64,000 nucleotides of DNA from Bacteroides sp. OF04-15BH (lineage in GTDB: Bacteria > Bacteroidota > Bacteroidia > Bacteroidales > Bacteroidaceae), in assembly GCF_003477995.1 (NCBI RefSeq), contig NZ_QUEM01000002.1, forward strand, positions 1 to 64,000, read 5' to 3'. Shown here one piece after another: positions 29,054-37,570 of the stretch. The position numbers and the translations under genes are program-made. The notes under the pieces were generated by a model. It made no database searches, was not told the origin of the DNA, and worked only from the letters and a program-made list of their open reading frames with translations. Each line of letters opens with the position of its first letter. Positions within the stretch are counted from its first letter, which is position 1.

Positions 29054-29998
29054 ATGAAAATCGCAGAAAGTTTAACCCAGTTGATCGGACGTACGCCGCT
29101 GTTGCGCCTGAATGCCTATTCCCGGAAATACGGTCTGGGCATTGATCTGATTGCCAAACTGGAGAGTTTCAACCCGGCGGGCAGTGCCAAGGACCGTCCC
29201 GCACTGTATATGATTGAGGATGCCGAGCGTAAAGGCATTCTGCGTCCCGGAGCCACCATCATAGAGCCTACCAGCGGAAATATGGGTGTAGGTCTGGCGA
29301 TGGTAGCAGCGGTGAAAGGTTACCAGATGGTGCTGGTCATGCCCGAAACCATGAGTCTGGAGCGCCGTAACCTGGCCCGTGCCTTGAATGCCCGTGTGGT
29401 CTTGTCGCCGGCAGCCGAAGGTATGGCCGGTTCGGTACGTATGGCCCGTGAGTTGCAGCAGACCACTGAGAACGCCGTTATCCTGGCCCAATTCGAGAAT
29501 CCGGCCAATCCGCTGGCACATCAGGAGACCACGGCCCGCGAGATTTGGGAAGACACCGACGGACAGGTGGATGTCGTTATTGCCGGAGTCGGTACGGGCG
29601 GAACCATTACCGGTCTGGGACGTGGCCTGAAAGCCTTGAATCCGCAGATTGAGATTGTGGCCGTAGAACCGGCGGCATCCCCGTTGATTACCGAAGGCAA
29701 GGCCGGACCGCACAAGTTGCAAGGTATCGGTGCCAACTTTATTCCCGAGAATTATGACGCATCAGTCGTGGACCGTGTGCTGACGGTGACCGACGATGAT
29801 TCCATCCGTACCGCTCGCGAACTGGCTGCCGACGAAGGAATTCTGGCCGGTATCACTTCCGGCACGGCCGTTTATGCTGCCCGCATGCTGGCGCAGGACC
29901 CGGCTTATGCCGGAAAGCGCATCGTGGTTGTTCTGCCCGATACCGGAGAACGCTATCTCTCCACTTATGAATTTGATTTTGAAAATTATCCTTTATGA
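29054..29998 (+). CDS. cysK: Cysteine synthase-family PLP enzyme
   Basis: O-acetylserine sulfhydrylase family: makes cysteine from O-acetylserine and sulfide. The 314-aa protein has the PLP-binding Lys46 in FNPAGSAKDR, the substrate loop EPTSGNMG (71-78), and the phosphate-binding GVGTGGTITG. Two departures are visible: NPAGSAKDR in place of the usual NPxxSVKDR, and Met77 where most members have Thr in TSGNTG. It could therefore use a different acceptor, or be a CysM-like variant. Gap of 11 bp from lolD and a 4-bp overlap with the next gene. Confidence 0.85.
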   Translation: MKIAESLTQLIGRTPLLRLNAYSRKYGLGIDLIAKLESFNPAGSAKDRPALYMIEDAERKGILRPGATIIEPTSGNMGVGLAMVAAVKGYQMVLVMPETMSLERRNLARALNARVVLSPAAEGMAGSVRMARELQQTTENAVILAQFENPANPLAHQETTAREIWEDTDGQVDVVIAGVGTGGTITGLGRGLKALNPQIEIVAVEPAASPLITEGKAGPHKLQGIGANFIPENYDASVVDRVLTVTDDDSIRTARELAADEGILAGITSGTAVYAARMLAQDPAYAGKRIVVVLPDTGERYLSTYEFDFENYPL

Positions 29999-30846
29999 AA
30001 ATAGAATTAGGTAAAATAAACCATTTGAAGGTCGTCAAGAAGGTAGATTTCGGCTTTTATCTCGATGGAGGAGTGGAAGGTGAGATTCTGCTTCCGCTCA
30101 AGCTCGCTCCGCAAGGATGCAAGATTGGCGATGAACTGGACGTGTTCCTCTATCTTGACAGTGAGGAGCGCCTGATTGCCACTACAGAAACCCCTAAGGC
30201 GATGGTGGGCGATTTTGCTTATCTTCAGGTGGCCTGGGTGAATAACTTCGGAGCTTTTCTTGACTGGGGACTGCTGAAAGACCTGTTTGTTCCTTTCCGT
30301 GAACAGAAAATGAAGATGCAGAAGGGACAGAGCTATATCGTGCACCTTCATGTGGACGAAGACAGCTATCGCATTATGGCTTCGGCCAAGGTGGAGCGCT
30401 ATCTCTCCAAGGAAATGCCACCTTATAAGCCGGGAGCAGAAGTGGATGTACTGGTATGGCAGAAGACCGATCTGGGATTTAAGGTCATTGTAGACAATCA
30501 GTTCAGCGGTCTGCTTTATGAAAACGAGCTTTTCCGCCCCTTGCATACCGGTGACCGTCTGCGCGGATACATCAAGCGCGTGCGCCCGGATGGAAAAATC
30601 GACGTGACCCTGCAGCGTCAGGGAATGCATGCTGTGGACGATTTTTCGGAGGTATTGCTTCATCATCTACAGCTGAACGGTGGCAGCACGGTGCTAGGTG
30701 ACAAGAGTCCGGCCGAGGAGATTTATTCCGTGTTCGGGGTGAGCAAGAAAGTGTTCAAGAAAGCCGTTGGCGATTTGTATAAGCGCCGCCTGATAGAGAT
30801 TACTCCGGAGGGCCTGCACCTTACTGACGAGGCTACAGATTTATAA
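29995..30846 (+). CDS. cvfB: CvfB-like S1 RNA-binding protein
   Basis: Putative RNA-binding regulator of the CvfB/YitL family. The 283-aa protein shows repeated S1-like OB units (DFGFYLDGGVEGEILLP near 18; GDFAYLQVAWVNNFGAFLDWG near 72; a third near 150-215 with DLGFKVIVDNQFSGLLYENE) and a C-terminal winged-helix region (EEIYSVFGVSKKVFKKAVGDLYKRRLIEI). ATGA overlap with the stop of the preceding gene shows coupled translation. Last gene of the 25.5-30.8 kb operon. RNA targets unknown. Confidence 0.87.
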   Translation: MKIELGKINHLKVVKKVDFGFYLDGGVEGEILLPLKLAPQGCKIGDELDVFLYLDSEERLIATTETPKAMVGDFAYLQVAWVNNFGAFLDWGLLKDLFVPFREQKMKMQKGQSYIVHLHVDEDSYRIMASAKVERYLSKEMPPYKPGAEVDVLVWQKTDLGFKVIVDNQFSGLLYENELFRPLHTGDRLRGYIKRVRPDGKIDVTLQRQGMHAVDDFSEVLLHHLQLNGGSTVLGDKSPAEEIYSVFGVSKKVFKKAVGDLYKRRLIEITPEGLHLTDEATDL

Positions 30847-30886
30847 GAAATTATCGGAAATTCTGAACCGTGGTTTCCGATTTCAG

Positions 30887-30943
30887 AACAACAGCGATAA
30901 AGAAGACGCAGAAAAAGAGCGTTCTTGTTTTATCGCTGTTGTT
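30887..30943 (+). terminator. Terminator between convergent genes
   Basis: 15-bp stem AACAACAGCGATAAA (30887-30901) with 30929-30943, with a weaker inner stem. Lies between the plus operon end and the end of the minus-strand regulator, and probably serves both. Confidence 0.7.
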
Positions 30944-30950
30944 ATTTCGG

Positions 30951-31706
30951 TCAAAGTAACTTTCTGGTGCAGCATGCTACAATGGCTTCCGACATATTAG
31001 TGACATTCAGTTTTTGGAACAAGATTTTCTTTCTCTTTTTTATACTGCTTTCCGAGAGTTGCAATTGGTGGGCCAGTTCTTTTTCTGTATATCCCTGGCT
31101 GGATAGGCAAATGATTTCTTTATCCTTATTACTTAACTGAATTTGGAAATATTCTTCCCAATCTTCCTTTTCTTTATTCCATAAAACTGTTTTATTCTCG
31201 AGTCGGGCGGTAATCAGACTGCTGTTTTTTTGATCTGTAAGTGATACTTTGCAGAGTGCCAGTGTAATCTGTTGTTTGTTATTTTTAACCAAAGGAATCA
31301 GGGTATGGTGAATGGGTAGGTAGATTTTTCCGTTTTTTATTCTGAAATCGTAGGAAATGTAAATATCTTTTTCCTGATCTTCTTTTGAAAGTTTTTGATA
31401 ACCGGATAATCCGATTTTATTGACTTCCAATAGAATCGGGATATCTTCAGGATGTACATATTGGGTATAGAAATCATATCCCATATTCATGAACGCACGA
31501 GAAGTAAGTCCGCATAGAAATAATGCATTTTCATGAACATAGACAAACTTCTTGTTTAATGCATCAATGATATAGAAACTCTGGTATTCATCAATGAGAA
31601 TTCTTTTGATGAAATGAACCATTTGGGGGATTTGTGCTTGCAGATTAGAAGATGTTTCATTTATCTGCTTCCAATAATTGAATATGTTATATATATGTTG
31701 AGGCAT
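30951..31706 (-). CDS. PAS-like LuxR-type transcriptional regulator
   Basis: DNA-binding regulator of 251 aa. Residues about 35-160 look like a PAS sensor (IIDALNKKFVYVHENALFLCGL, then YDFYTQYVHPEDIPIL); the C-terminal 60 residues are a LuxR/GerE helix-turn-helix (LSNKDKEIICLSSQGYTEKE, HQLQLSESSIKKRKKILFQKL). No receiver-domain Asp is seen, so it is not a classical response regulator. It is divergent from a TonB-like gene across a 303-bp AT-rich spacer that contains overlapping palindromes, a likely site of action. Ligand unknown. Confidence 0.85.
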   Translation of the reverse strand: MPQHIYNIFNYWKQINETSSNLQAQIPQMVHFIKRILIDEYQSFYIIDALNKKFVYVHENALFLCGLTSRAFMNMGYDFYTQYVHPEDIPILLEVNKIGLSGYQKLSKEDQEKDIYISYDFRIKNGKIYLPIHHTLIPLVKNNKQQITLALCKVSLTDQKNSSLITARLENKTVLWNKEKEDWEEYFQIQLSNKDKEIICLSSQGYTEKELAHQLQLSESSIKKRKKILFQKLNVTNMSEAIVACCTRKLL

Positions 31707-31856
31707 ATATTTATTGTTTTTATTCTTTTATTTTCTATATAATGCCTGATGATATGCAAATATATATATTATTTATAAATGTATTAAATAATATATTATT
31801 TTTTATTTATGCTGGTATAAAGATTTATACATCTGATGTTTTGATAATTTATAATA

Positions 31857-31889
31857 TATACCTTTAAGGTATACTTAAGTATACTTTTG
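31857..31889. promoter_or_regulatory. Overlapping palindromes, operator candidate
   Basis: TATACCTT-T-AAGGTATA (31857-31873) overlaps a perfect 16-bp palindrome GTATACTTAAGTATAC (31869-31884). Seen another way, AAGGTATACTT (31866-31876) is followed directly by AAGTATACTT. The last half-site runs into a -7 match TACTTTTG (31882-31889, plus strand). This is what a dimer-binding operator over a promoter would look like; the natural candidate ligand is the divergent LuxR-type regulator. Confidence 0.6.
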
Positions 31890-31933
31890 TGAAAAAAGTC
31901 CTATGAATTTTTTTTTGATAGAAAATGAATTTC

Positions 31934-31941
31934 TATTTTTG
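31934..31941 (+). promoter_or_regulatory. Second -7 candidate upstream of TonB-like gene
   Basis: TATTTTTG matches TAnnTTTG, with TTTG at 31914-31917 but only a 16-bp spacer. Leader about 62 nt. Alternative to the element at 31882-31889. Confidence 0.4.
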
Positions 31942-32009
31942 AACGAACAATAGAGTTAAAACCTTATTTTAGACTCTAATTTTATAGAGTTACTTAATTT
32001 ATTTGAACC

Positions 32010-32474
32010 ATGAAAAAGATGCAGAACGATTGCTGGGGTGGTATGAGAAAATCATACTTATGGTCCTTGGCATTATTTTCTTTTATATCATTTCCCTATT
32101 CTGATGTTGAGGCTGCCCAGTCTGTTACTGTTGCAACAGAAGTGGTAACCGGTGTAAGCGCAGAAGATAAAGATTTGATCCAGCCTTATTTCCCGGGTGG
32201 AACTCCTGCTGTAGTGAATTATTTGTCTAAAAACATCGTTTATCCGGCACAGGCTGTAACAGAAAAGATCGAAGGAAAAGTTGTATTGCAATTCACGATC
32301 ACCAAGAAAGGACGTATTAAAGATGTGGAAGTCATCAAAAGTGCTCATCCGTTGCTGGATGCCGAGGCGGTGCGTGTTCTTGAGCGTATGCCCAGATGGG
32401 TGCCCGGACAGAAGGACGGAAAACCGGTTAACGTGAAATTCTTTCTTCCGGTGACTTTCAAGCTGAATGAGTAG
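32010..32474 (+). CDS. Short TonB C-terminal-domain protein
   Basis: The 154-aa product ends in a TonB-type domain (about 65-154): NIVYPAQAVTEKIEGKVVLQF, TITKKGRIKDVEVIKS, HPLLDAEAVRVLERMPRWVPG, and GKPVNVKFFLPVTF. The N-terminus has one hydrophobic segment (about 15-32) that may be a signal peptide or an anchor, and only a short linker follows; the Pro-rich periplasm-spanning part of true TonB is missing. It may energise receptors with help from others, or be a soluble periplasmic modulator. First of three same-strand genes after the divergent regulator. Confidence 0.82.
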   Translation: MKKMQNDCWGGMRKSYLWSLALFSFISFPYSDVEAAQSVTVATEVVTGVSAEDKDLIQPYFPGGTPAVVNYLSKNIVYPAQAVTEKIEGKVVLQFTITKKGRIKDVEVIKSAHPLLDAEAVRVLERMPRWVPGQKDGKPVNVKFFLPVTFKLNE

Positions 32475-32606
32475 CAGATTGTGGGTTTGCTGCTATCGGA
32501 TGTATCTTTCCGCATGCATGCCGATCAGCAAAGAGGGAGTATTGTTTTTCGGGAAATATGAGTTTAAAAAACAGGACATTGTAAGTCCTTAAAAAACAGA
32601 AAGAAT

Positions 32607-33131
32607 ATGAGAAAATACTTCTTTATGTTGAGTATGCTTCTTGGAAGCGTTTGTTTGGCCTCTGAGCCCGATTCCATTGTTTATTATCATTATGCTTATG
32701 AAGAGCCGGTACGGCAACCGGCAGAAGATGAGATCATTGCTTTGCGCTATCACCAAAAGGCTGTCGATCTTGTTTTCTGGGGAACAACGGATGAATTTGA
32801 TGAGGCTCGTGAGGGATATTTGCCGGGGTTCTTTGTCTTGAATGGTGAAGATCTTGTTCAGAAAGGGGATACGCTGTCTTTTACTCTTTCAATAAAAGGA
32901 AAAAAGGTTTTTGAAAAGCCGGTACCGGTCACCTGCCTTTCCGGTGATTTTGTCAAGGGTATCCCTGTTTCTACCAACTCCTATCATTTCACTAAATTTT
33001 TGGAGAACAAGAAATTCCAACTGTTGAAAGAAGGCTCGGCGCTGTATCTGATTGATCCGGCAAAGGATTCCAAAAAACGCTTTGTCCGCAGTTCTTTTTC
33101 AGAGGTAAAGAAATTAAAGCGTGTTCTGTAG
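32607..33131 (+). CDS. Exported hypothetical protein
   Basis: Unrecognised 174-aa protein. It has a signal peptide (MRKYFFMLSMLLGSVCLAS) and a mature part of mixed beta strands with acidic patches near 38-42 and 62-68; no lipobox and no family motif I know. It lies 132 bp after the TonB-like gene and 60 bp before another exported unknown on the same strand. Start supported by AGAAAGA just upstream. Confidence 0.65.
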   Translation: MRKYFFMLSMLLGSVCLASEPDSIVYYHYAYEEPVRQPAEDEIIALRYHQKAVDLVFWGTTDEFDEAREGYLPGFFVLNGEDLVQKGDTLSFTLSIKGKKVFEKPVPVTCLSGDFVKGIPVSTNSYHFTKFLENKKFQLLKEGSALYLIDPAKDSKKRFVRSSFSEVKKLKRVL

Positions 33132-33191
33132 TCCGTTCGGTATTGGATATGCGTGTAGTATAGAATTCTAATCATTAAAAGAGGAAGGCTT

Positions 33192-34226
33192 ATGAAAAAT
33201 TATTTGAAAACTTTGTTGGGAACCAGCCTTCTGTTGATTCCTGCAGTATCTCTCTTTGCACAGAGATACGTTGACAGTCCGTTAGGAAGTGAGGGATTTC
33301 CGGACTATCAGTCCGATTATGAGTATCTGACACGTTATAGCTATAAATACAAGCATGATACGGATGGTATCAAACGCCTTTTTCAGATAGACACGGTTTC
33401 ATGGGATGAGATGCGTGAATATTACGACCGTTATGTGAATGCGGTTCCTCCGGCCAATGTCTATGCTGGAAAGGATTCTGTAGGAGGTATCTGGAATATG
33501 CTTATGGTGCGTTCTCCTTTGGCCGACGCTCCGGTCAAGGAGGCCCGTTCCGGTAGGGGTGTCTGGATATTTCCACCTTTAAAGTTGCGGGGCATTCAGG
33601 GAGATAAGTCTGCTGTGGCGGCTTTTGACCGTTTGGTCAAAAAATATCCCTTGAAGACCGACGTTAAAAATAAAGACAAGTCTGCCTCCTTTGCCGCTGT
33701 GGCTCCGAAATGGTTTGACGGGTCTTTGATACTTTTGGATGATCCGGCATATTATATGGGTTTTGTCGTTTCCGGTACTCCGTGGTTCTTCTATTATGAT
33801 GAAGGACGTCTGGTGTATAGTACTTATATGGAAGGTGCTCCGGATTATTATTCTTCCCGGGTATTGGGACTAGACGGTAGCTGGGCTGACAGAATAACCA
33901 AGGGCATGTATCTGTTCTCATTGGATGCCAGCAGAGAGATTCCTCCTGCTACCAGTGAGGAGCCGATCGAGTTCACCTGGTTACTTACCATAGACTCGAA
34001 AGGCAAACAGGATGCCCAGTTGCTGGCTCCCAAGACTCCCGATGAAGCTACCCAGTGGGCTTTTAAACGCTTGCGCGGTTTTGTTCGGCGTCTTCGTCAT
34101 GGAATTTTCCATGGCCTGTATACTTCTGACGGGCGCATTCTGCCCGGACGTTATATTCAGGCCCAGTATGACAAGCGCGGATGGCTGTTCCGGGATCTGA
34201 TAACCCTGCCAAAGGGCAAACGATAA
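33192..34226 (+). CDS. Exported hypothetical protein, possible TonB-like tail
   Basis: 344-aa protein not assigned to a family. Signal peptide ends SLFAQ near residue 25. The middle is rich in Tyr and Trp. The last 80 residues (TWLLTIDSKGKQDAQLL, DEATQWAFKRLRGFVRRLRHG, then DGRILPGRYIQAQ) have the order of a TonB C-terminal domain (strand, DxxA helix, W/R-rich turn, strand), but the match is weak and is my inference. Start follows GAGGAAGG, a good ribosome-binding site. Followed by a strong terminator shared with rplS. Confidence 0.65.
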   Translation: MKNYLKTLLGTSLLLIPAVSLFAQRYVDSPLGSEGFPDYQSDYEYLTRYSYKYKHDTDGIKRLFQIDTVSWDEMREYYDRYVNAVPPANVYAGKDSVGGIWNMLMVRSPLADAPVKEARSGRGVWIFPPLKLRGIQGDKSAVAAFDRLVKKYPLKTDVKNKDKSASFAAVAPKWFDGSLILLDDPAYYMGFVVSGTPWFFYYDEGRLVYSTYMEGAPDYYSSRVLGLDGSWADRITKGMYLFSLDASREIPPATSEEPIEFTWLLTIDSKGKQDAQLLAPKTPDEATQWAFKRLRGFVRRLRHGIFHGLYTSDGRILPGRYIQAQYDKRGWLFRDLITLPKGKR

Positions 34227-34229
34227 TAT

Positions 34230-34267
34230 CATAAAAGGGACATTCCGATTGGAATGTCCCTTTTATG
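34230..34267. terminator. Bidirectional terminator
   Basis: Perfect 17-bp stem CATAAAAGGGACATTCC (34230-34246) with 34251-34267, loop GATT. It carries A and T runs in the stem ends and sits between convergent genes (the 344-aa unknown and rplS). Confidence 0.9.
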
Positions 34268-34286
34268 TTGTTTCGTTTTTTGCAGT

Positions 34287-34658
34287 TTACTCTGCGCTTG
34301 CAGCAGCGATAGTACGCTTTTCAGCGATACGAGCCTTCTTACCGGTCAGGTTACGCAGGTAGTACAACTTAGCGCGACGTACCTTACCTACCTTGTTTAC
34401 AGTGATGCTGTCGATGTTCGGGCTTTCGATTGGGAAGATACGCTCTACACCAACAGTTCCTGACATCTTGCGCACTGTGAAGCGCTTCTTGTTCTGATGA
34501 CCAGCAATCTTGATAACAACACCGCGATACAACTGGATACGCTCTTTGTTACCCTCGACGATCTTGTATGCTACAGTGATAGTATCACCAGCCTTGAATT
34601 TTGGGAACTCTTTGCCTGTAGCAAATGCTTCTTCTGCAATTTTAATTAAATCTGCCAT
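34287..34658 (-). CDS. rplS: 50S ribosomal protein L19
   Basis: Ribosomal protein at the 30S-50S interface. 123 aa, with the family core [51 protein letters not shown], and the C-terminal [18 protein letters not shown]. Single gene here. A near-consensus -7 element (TTACTTTG on the minus strand, 34748-34755) lies about 90 bp upstream. Confidence 0.97.
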   Translation of the reverse strand: MADLIKIAEEAFATGKEFPKFKAGDTITVAYKIVEGNKERIQLYRGVVIKIAGHQNKKRFTVRKMSGTVGVERIFPIESPNIDSITVNKVGKVRRAKLYYLRNLTGKKARIAEKRTIAAASAE

Positions 34659-34828
34659 TTTTCTTTTATTAATTAAATTGTTTGTCGTCCCGGTGCAACA
34701 TAACAGGGAACTCTACATCCTGCCAGCGATTGCACGGAAAGCGGTTGCAAAGTAACTAATATTCTGTAACATATGCAATAATTTGTGCTCTTTTTTTGTC
34801 CGGAGGAGTTTACTTCGCCGTAAATTTG

Positions 34829-34836
34829 TACTTTTG
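34829..34836 (+). promoter_or_regulatory. -7 element upstream of 5'-nucleotidase pair
   Basis: TACTTTTG followed by CAGG matches TAnnTTTG; leader about 23 nt. No -33 TTTG at the right distance. Confidence 0.6.
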
Positions 34837-34865
34837 CAGGGATAACCGCAAACAGATTTTGTTTT

Positions 34866-35639
34866 ATGAACCAACTAAGGACATTTCTTTTACTGGCTTT
34901 GTGTTCCGCTCCGTTGTGGGTTTCGGCACAAAACTTTGAGGTAAAAAGCATTCGCGGAGGGCGTTATGAAATTACTTCGGCGCTCGACGCATCTATCCCG
35001 CAGGGAGCCCGGGATTTTCTGGCTCCGTATAAACAGAAGGTCGATTCCATGATGTGCCCGGTGCTGGGCGAGAGTGCTTCCTATATGCGTTCCTTCCGTC
35101 CGGAAAGCCCGTTGTCGAACCTGATTGCCGATATTCTCCGGGTGGAGGCGGTCAATGTAACCGGCAAACCGGTGGACCTGGCTGTGTGCAACATCGGGGG
35201 CATCCGCAGTGCTTTGCCACAGGGACCGGTAACAGTGGGCGACATTCTGGAGATCGCTCCTTTTGAGAACATGTATTGCGTGGTGACGCTCTCGGGCGAA
35301 CATCTGCTGGAACTTTTCAGCCAGATTGCTGCCGTAAAAGGTGAGGGAGTCAGCGGAATAAAACTGAAAATCAGCAGCGAAGGCAAGCTGCTTCAGGCCA
35401 CAGTGGCCGGAAAACCGGTGGAGCCGAAGCGCGATTACCGTATTGCCACACTGGATTATCTGTCGGAGGGCAATGACAAACTGTATGCCTTCAAGAAGGC
35501 CAGTTGTGTGGAAACCACTACATTGCCCGTTCGTGAGGTGTTGATGTCGTATATTAAGGAACAGGCCCGCAAAGGTCTGAAAGTAGATGCTAAAATTGAG
35601 GGCCGTATAACGGTGGAAGGATATGAAAATAAGAACTAA
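34866..35639 (+). CDS. 5'-nucleotidase C-terminal-domain protein
   Basis: 257-aa exported protein (signal ends WVSAQ near 22) that corresponds only to the substrate-binding C-terminal domain of UshA-type 5'-nucleotidases: SPLSNLIADILR, DLAVCNIGGIRSALPQGPVTVGD, FENMYCVVTLSGEHLLEL and YRIATLDYLSEGND. The catalytic metal site is absent. The next gene encodes the missing metallophosphatase half and overlaps by 17 bp. The two products probably assemble in the periplasm to act on nucleotides. Confidence 0.9.
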   Translation: MNQLRTFLLLALCSAPLWVSAQNFEVKSIRGGRYEITSALDASIPQGARDFLAPYKQKVDSMMCPVLGESASYMRSFRPESPLSNLIADILRVEAVNVTGKPVDLAVCNIGGIRSALPQGPVTVGDILEIAPFENMYCVVTLSGEHLLELFSQIAAVKGEGVSGIKLKISSEGKLLQATVAGKPVEPKRDYRIATLDYLSEGNDKLYAFKKASCVETTTLPVREVLMSYIKEQARKGLKVDAKIEGRITVEGYENKN

Positions 35640-36498
35640 TATTTCTCTTTGGCTTGTTTTGTTCTGTCTGGCGCTGGTGCAGCAGGCCGGTGCACAGGGA
35701 CCACAGGACACGGTAATCACCCTGAACGTGTTGCACACCAACGACACGCACAGCTGTGTGATGCCGATCAATAAGAATTTTGCCGATACGGCTTTGGCCG
35801 ACAAGGGCGGTTACTTACGCCGCGAGGCTTTTGTGGAGCAGATGCGCCGTAAGGATGCGGACCTGCTGCTGTTTGATTCCGGAGATTTTTCTCAGGGATC
35901 GGCTTATTATAACCTGTTTCACGGAGAGGTGGAGGTTGGTTTGATGAACCGCATGCACTATGATGCTGCTACGATCGGCAACCATGAGTTTGATTTCGGA
36001 CTGGAGAATATGAAGCGCATCTTTGAGATGGCTCAGTTCCCGATAGTGTGTGCCAATTACGATTTCAGCAAGACCATTCTGAAGGATGTGGTCAAGCCCT
36101 ATACGATTCTGCACCGCAAGGGCATGAAGATCGGTGTTTTCGGCATCAGTCCGCAACTGGAAGGTCTGGTGGCCAAAAGTTCATACGGCGATGTGGTGTA
36201 TCAGGACCCCGTGAAGGTGGCCAACGAGGTGGCTTCCCATCTGAAGTTGCAGGAGCGCTGCGACTTGGTGATCTGCCTGTCGCATCTGGGTTGGGCCATC
36301 GGCAATATGAATGATGAAGTGTTGATCAACAACACCCGCTATATCGATATGGTGCTGGGCGGACATTCGCACACCTATTTTACCACACCGTTGCAGGTGC
36401 CCAATGCCGACGGACAGCCTGTCATCTGCAACCAGATGGGCAAGAGCGGCCGCTTTGTAGGCAGTCTGGAGGTAGAGATGCAGCCCGTCCGGAAATAA
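35623..36498 (+). CDS. Metallophosphatase domain of split 5'-nucleotidase
   Basis: 291-aa exported protein with signal peptide ending QQAGAQ and the calcineurin-like dimetal site: LHTNDTHS (near 38), DSGDF, TIGNHEFDFG, CLSHLGW, and GGHSHTYF. This is the N-terminal half of 5'-nucleotidase/UshA enzymes, here a separate gene placed after the C-terminal half. It overlaps that gene by 17 bp in another frame. It probably releases phosphate from nucleotides in the periplasm. Confidence 0.9.
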   Translation: MKIRTNISLWLVLFCLALVQQAGAQGPQDTVITLNVLHTNDTHSCVMPINKNFADTALADKGGYLRREAFVEQMRRKDADLLLFDSGDFSQGSAYYNLFHGEVEVGLMNRMHYDAATIGNHEFDFGLENMKRIFEMAQFPIVCANYDFSKTILKDVVKPYTILHRKGMKIGVFGISPQLEGLVAKSSYGDVVYQDPVKVANEVASHLKLQERCDLVICLSHLGWAIGNMNDEVLINNTRYIDMVLGGHSHTYFTTPLQVPNADGQPVICNQMGKSGRFVGSLEVEMQPVRK

Positions 36499-36500
36499 GA

Positions 36501-37208
36501 TTATTCAAAATAGAGGGTCAGGACGATCATCTTCGATGAGGCGCTTTCCAGACCGGAAGTATATTTCAGCAACGACTTGTCCGTCAGGTCGTTGCGTTTT
36601 TTTTGCAGGATATCTGCCAAACCGAAGCAGAATTTCAGTTCCGGAATCAGCTTGAAGAAGGGCAGATAAAAGTCGCAACCCATACCCAGTTCCACATAAC
36701 AGTCGAAAGGCTTGACCAGCAGGGCACGGTTTTTCTTCACCGTCAGGTCAACCGTGGGACTGATACCGGCCAGAAAGTAAGGGCGGTAGTTGTTGAAACG
36801 CGGCGGAGTGAACTTCACGTCAATCGGAACGGAGATATAGATGGATTTGAGGTTCTGGCTGGAGTCGCGTCCTGAAATCTGTTCGTGAAAGCGCACGGTT
36901 TTCTGGCCGAAATGCAGGGTAGGCGTGGTGCGCAGGGCCAGATAGGTGTTGAGGCGCACTTCGCCGAGCACACCGACACTGAAGCCCGGACTGTAGGTAT
37001 CCACATCGGCATACCACTGTTCGCCGCTGCTCTCGTCAATGGCACCGGTATTCTTCAGCTCCATGTCCTGAAGATGAAAGCCCAGCAGAAATCCGTAGTG
37101 AAAGCGGCGCTGGTCCAGATAGGGACGGTTCTGTATCTTGCGGGTCTGGGCCTGGCTGCAAAGAGCTGCCAGCAGCAGACAAAAAGTCAATAGGATTTTC
37201 TTCATCAT
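36501..37208 (-). CDS. porT: PorT-family outer-membrane protein
   Basis: 235-aa barrel protein resembling PorT, a component of type IX secretion in Porphyromonas, also kept in gut Bacteroidales. Signal peptide ends CSQAQ; the mature N-terminus carries the family-like NRPYLDQRRFHYGFLLGFHLQDMEL, followed by strands up to the terminal LTLYFE. I chose the start at 37208 (MMKK); a 9-residue extension upstream lacks a ribosome-binding site. Convergent with the nucleotidase pair, only 2 bp between stops. Confidence 0.8.
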   Translation of the reverse strand: MMKKILLTFCLLLAALCSQAQTRKIQNRPYLDQRRFHYGFLLGFHLQDMELKNTGAIDESSGEQWYADVDTYSPGFSVGVLGEVRLNTYLALRTTPTLHFGQKTVRFHEQISGRDSSQNLKSIYISVPIDVKFTPPRFNNYRPYFLAGISPTVDLTVKKNRALLVKPFDCYVELGMGCDFYLPFFKLIPELKFCFGLADILQKKRNDLTDKSLLKYTSGLESASSKMIVLTLYFE

Positions 37209-37332
37209 TCCAAAATATCTTTCTTCATACAAAATAACGACGAGAAAATCACAATATTTCTGTTTTAATATATATTAACTATACCCGATGAAAAAATCAT
37301 GGTTATTGATTAGGAATTTCTAAAAAATGATG

Positions 37333-37340
37333 TACTTTTG
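37333..37340 (+). promoter_or_regulatory. -7 element upstream of ferredoxin
   Basis: TACTTTTG followed by CATC matches TAnnTTTG. It lies inside an upstream extension of the frame, which supports starting the protein at 37381. Confidence 0.65.
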
Positions 37341-37380
37341 CATCGAACAAAAAGAACTAATAACTAAAATTATTGATAAA

Positions 37381-37545
37381 ATGGCTTACGTAATTGGTAA
37401 TGATTGTATTGCATGCGGTACTTGCATTGACGAGTGTCCAGTAGGTGCAATTTCTGAGGGTGATATCTATTCAATCAACGCTGACGCTTGCACTGAGTGC
37501 GGTACTTGCGCTGATGTTTGTCCTTCAGGTGCAATTTCTCTGTAA
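37381..37545 (+). CDS. 2[4Fe-4S] ferredoxin
   Basis: Electron carrier of 54 aa with two complete cluster motifs, CIACGTCIDECP and CTECGTCADVCP, typical of clostridial-type ferredoxins in anaerobes. The start at 37381 (MAYVIGND) is standard for the family; an in-frame ATG at 37327 lies within the promoter and is rejected. Single gene with its own promoter and terminator. Confidence 0.95.
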   Translation: MAYVIGNDCIACGTCIDECPVGAISEGDIYSINADACTECGTCADVCPSGAISL

Positions 37546-37570
37546 TTAGCAATACAGAATCACGGATTTA

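Noticed and set aside
37327..37380. Longer ferredoxin start with 18 extra residues
   Set aside because: The extension covers the -7 promoter element and is not found in typical 54-aa ferredoxins.
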